Notes under the pieces: model-generated | The model's input: only the letters and a program-made list of their open reading frames with translations | What the model was told of the DNA's origin: nothing | Databases searched by the model: none | In this document: piece by piece, positions 28,063 to 29,431 of the stretch | Layout of the letters: each line of letters starts with the position of its first letter | Numbering within the stretch: position 1 is the stretch's first letter | Origin: Zygnema cylindricum | Taxonomy: Eukaryota > Streptophyta > Zygnematophyceae > Zygnematales > Zygnemataceae | Reading direction: 5' to 3' | Assembly: GCA_037447655.1 (NCBI GenBank) | Contig: JBBHKE010002423.1 | Location: 91,501 to 120,931, forward strand | Length of the DNA: 29,431 bases | Position numbers and translations under genes: made by a program

Positions 28063-28860
28063 CTCCCCTAAATCTTTAGACTATCGCTCCACGTCTGTAT
28101 TTTCACCTCTCCTCCTTGGAGTACAAGCTTAGGATTTCGAGTACCTGCATGCAAGATATCTCAACACCCTATTTGCTGCTTCCCAATCTGCTCTTTTAGG
28201 ATTCTGCAGGCATCTACTCAGACTCTTCGGGTCTCATACAGTTCATAAAGTATATAAGATTTCCAACTACCTGTCTATATGGCTTTGAAGCCATAAACTC
28301 TTCCTCCCCTGTCTCTAGACTCTCACAAACCATTATGCCCGAGTCTGAATCACTTCCTTCCAATTTCTGCTTGAATTCCAATTTCTGCTTGAATTCTATG
28401 GGAGTTACAGATCCCTTTACATCTTTCATTTCAAATCTTTCCAGCATGTTACCTATTGCTTTTTTCTGAGTCAACATAATCAGCCTTTTGTTTTTGTCTC
28501 TTTCTACCTGTATACCTAAGATATATTTGGCCTCACCAAGGTCCTTCATCTTAAACCTAGACCTTAAAGCCGCTTTAATGCGGTTTATTTCATCCATTGA
28601 CTTACGTATTAATAATAAGCCATCCATATATACAACAATGTATAGTATCCCATCCTCCCCTTGTAAGACATATACAGAATGATCTAAGCTAATTCTCTTA
28701 AACCTAGCCCAGTCAAAAACTCATCTAACTTCAAATTCCATTGTTACTTCAAATTCCATTGTTGCGGGGCCTGTTTTATCCCCCCATACAGAGATTTCAT
28801 CAACTTACACACTAATTCTTCCTTTCCCTTTTCTACATACATTTCAGGTTGCTTTATATT
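28063..28860 (-). pseudogene. Third copia fragment: RT with most of RNase H deleted
   Basis: Minus-strand frames, from the right: NIKQPEMYVEKGKEELV, MKSLYG-GIKQAPQQWN, then a stop, then VYMDGLLLIRKSMDEINRIK, where YMDG stands in place of the catalytic YVDD near 28635-28620, then MKDLGEAKYILGIQVERDK and PYRQVVGNLIYFMNCMRP. Shifted frames give NPKRADWEAANRVLRYL and VKIQTWSDS. The WSDS start of RNase H runs almost directly into the polypurine tract, so about 130 codons are deleted. Nothing upstream of RT is present. The sequence is closest to the element at 2725-8394. Confidence 0.87.
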
Positions 28861-29120
28861 AATGGTTAAATTGTACTTCGTCCCTGCGTACAAATAGTCA
28901 AATACCAACAATATTGTTCGGAAATGAAATTAGCACCTCTTGTACGTTAGCCGTACATAAAATGAGTACGGCAACGTTTAAAGGGTACAAGACGGTGAAA
29001 ATAGCAAAATAAAGAAGGCGAATATAGCTCCCGCCTGGAACTAAGAACGAAAACCTTTTTCTTCGTTTCGTAACTTTCAGTCTAACTTTTGTACGGAAAG
29101 CCTGGGCGTCCTTTTTTTAT
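28861..29120. other. Unassigned stretch
   Basis: No open frame of note, no repeat partner and no RNA gene seen between the copia fragment and the dispersed repeat. Confidence 0.4.
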
Positions 29121-29262
29121 ACAGGAAACCTAAAAAAAACCCTAATTGGTCTAAAACACAAAGTTAGGGTTTGACGGTTCAAGGTTTTGAAACGGTAAAC
29201 CTAATTTTGGAACGATTCTGTATTTTTTCCTCTACGTTTGGCGATTTCGTTTGCCCTAATTT
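29121..29262. repeat. Dispersed repeat, copy 2 (pair with 12858-12990)
   Basis: Contains GGAAACCTAAAAAAAACCCT, ACACAAAGTTAGGGTTTGAC, GGTTCAAGG and CCTAATTTTGGAACGATT, in the same order as the upstream copy. No coding potential. Confidence 0.8.
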
Positions 29263-29431
29263 TCAAATATGGTGAGAAATCTTTACTTTTTGTTTGAAAA
29301 TTCAATATTATTTGTATTTCCATAGTTATTTCATGTCTTGATATTATGATTTGTATGGGGCACATATTTACAAATTTACCATTTTTTAACATTTTTAACG
29401 TTGACCAGTGTTATATTTTTAGGGTTTGACA

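Overview
The window looks like a repeat-dense intergenic region of a plant-type (streptophyte) nuclear genome. Evidence: degenerate Ty1/copia retroelements, a PIF/Harbinger DNA transposon with related short elements, AT-rich satellites, and remnants of a receptor-like gene with a PAN-type Cys domain, proline-rich stalk and membrane exon. I could not identify the species. No intact conserved housekeeping gene and no bacterial-style gene organisation is visible.

Layout. 1-1956: two copia-type LTRs head to head. The first (186-1074, minus-sense) carries the start of gag running off the left edge; the second (1075-1956, plus-sense) appears broken by the first. 2210-2724: a 55-bp minisatellite. 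2725-8394: a copia element in minus orientation with ~995-bp LTRs, a 5-bp target duplication (TAGGG), and gag, protease, integrase, RT and RNase H remnants damaged by frameshifts, stops and a deletion. 8395-9714: first copy of a PAN/proline-rich module (minus). 9716-11900: 3' half of a second copia lineage (plus). 11900-15975: AT-rich DNA with a repeated short ORF, a pyrimidine tract, an inverted-repeat element and minisatellites. 15976-18082: second, fuller PAN/proline-rich/transmembrane copy (minus). 18083-24683: low-complexity DNA, a Harbinger-related short element, TA microsatellites and a ~31-bp satellite. 24684-27629: Harbinger element with a broken DDE transposase. 27630-28860: a third copia fragment (minus). 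29121-29262: second copy of a dispersed repeat.

The most interesting observation is in the copia LTRs. Three divergent LTR types each carry, at a comparable place and antisense to the element, a tRNA-like module of 67-77 nt: an acceptor-like stem, a D-arm lacking its 5' half, and a T-arm with a B-box-like sequence. In two of the three types a T-run that could stop RNA polymerase III begins three bases after the discriminator position. The same elements have a primer-binding site complementary to the anticodon arm of initiator tRNA-Met, one base from the LTR, and gag appears to start at the AUG inside that site (complement of the CAU anticodon). Whether the modules are transcribed cannot be told from sequence alone.
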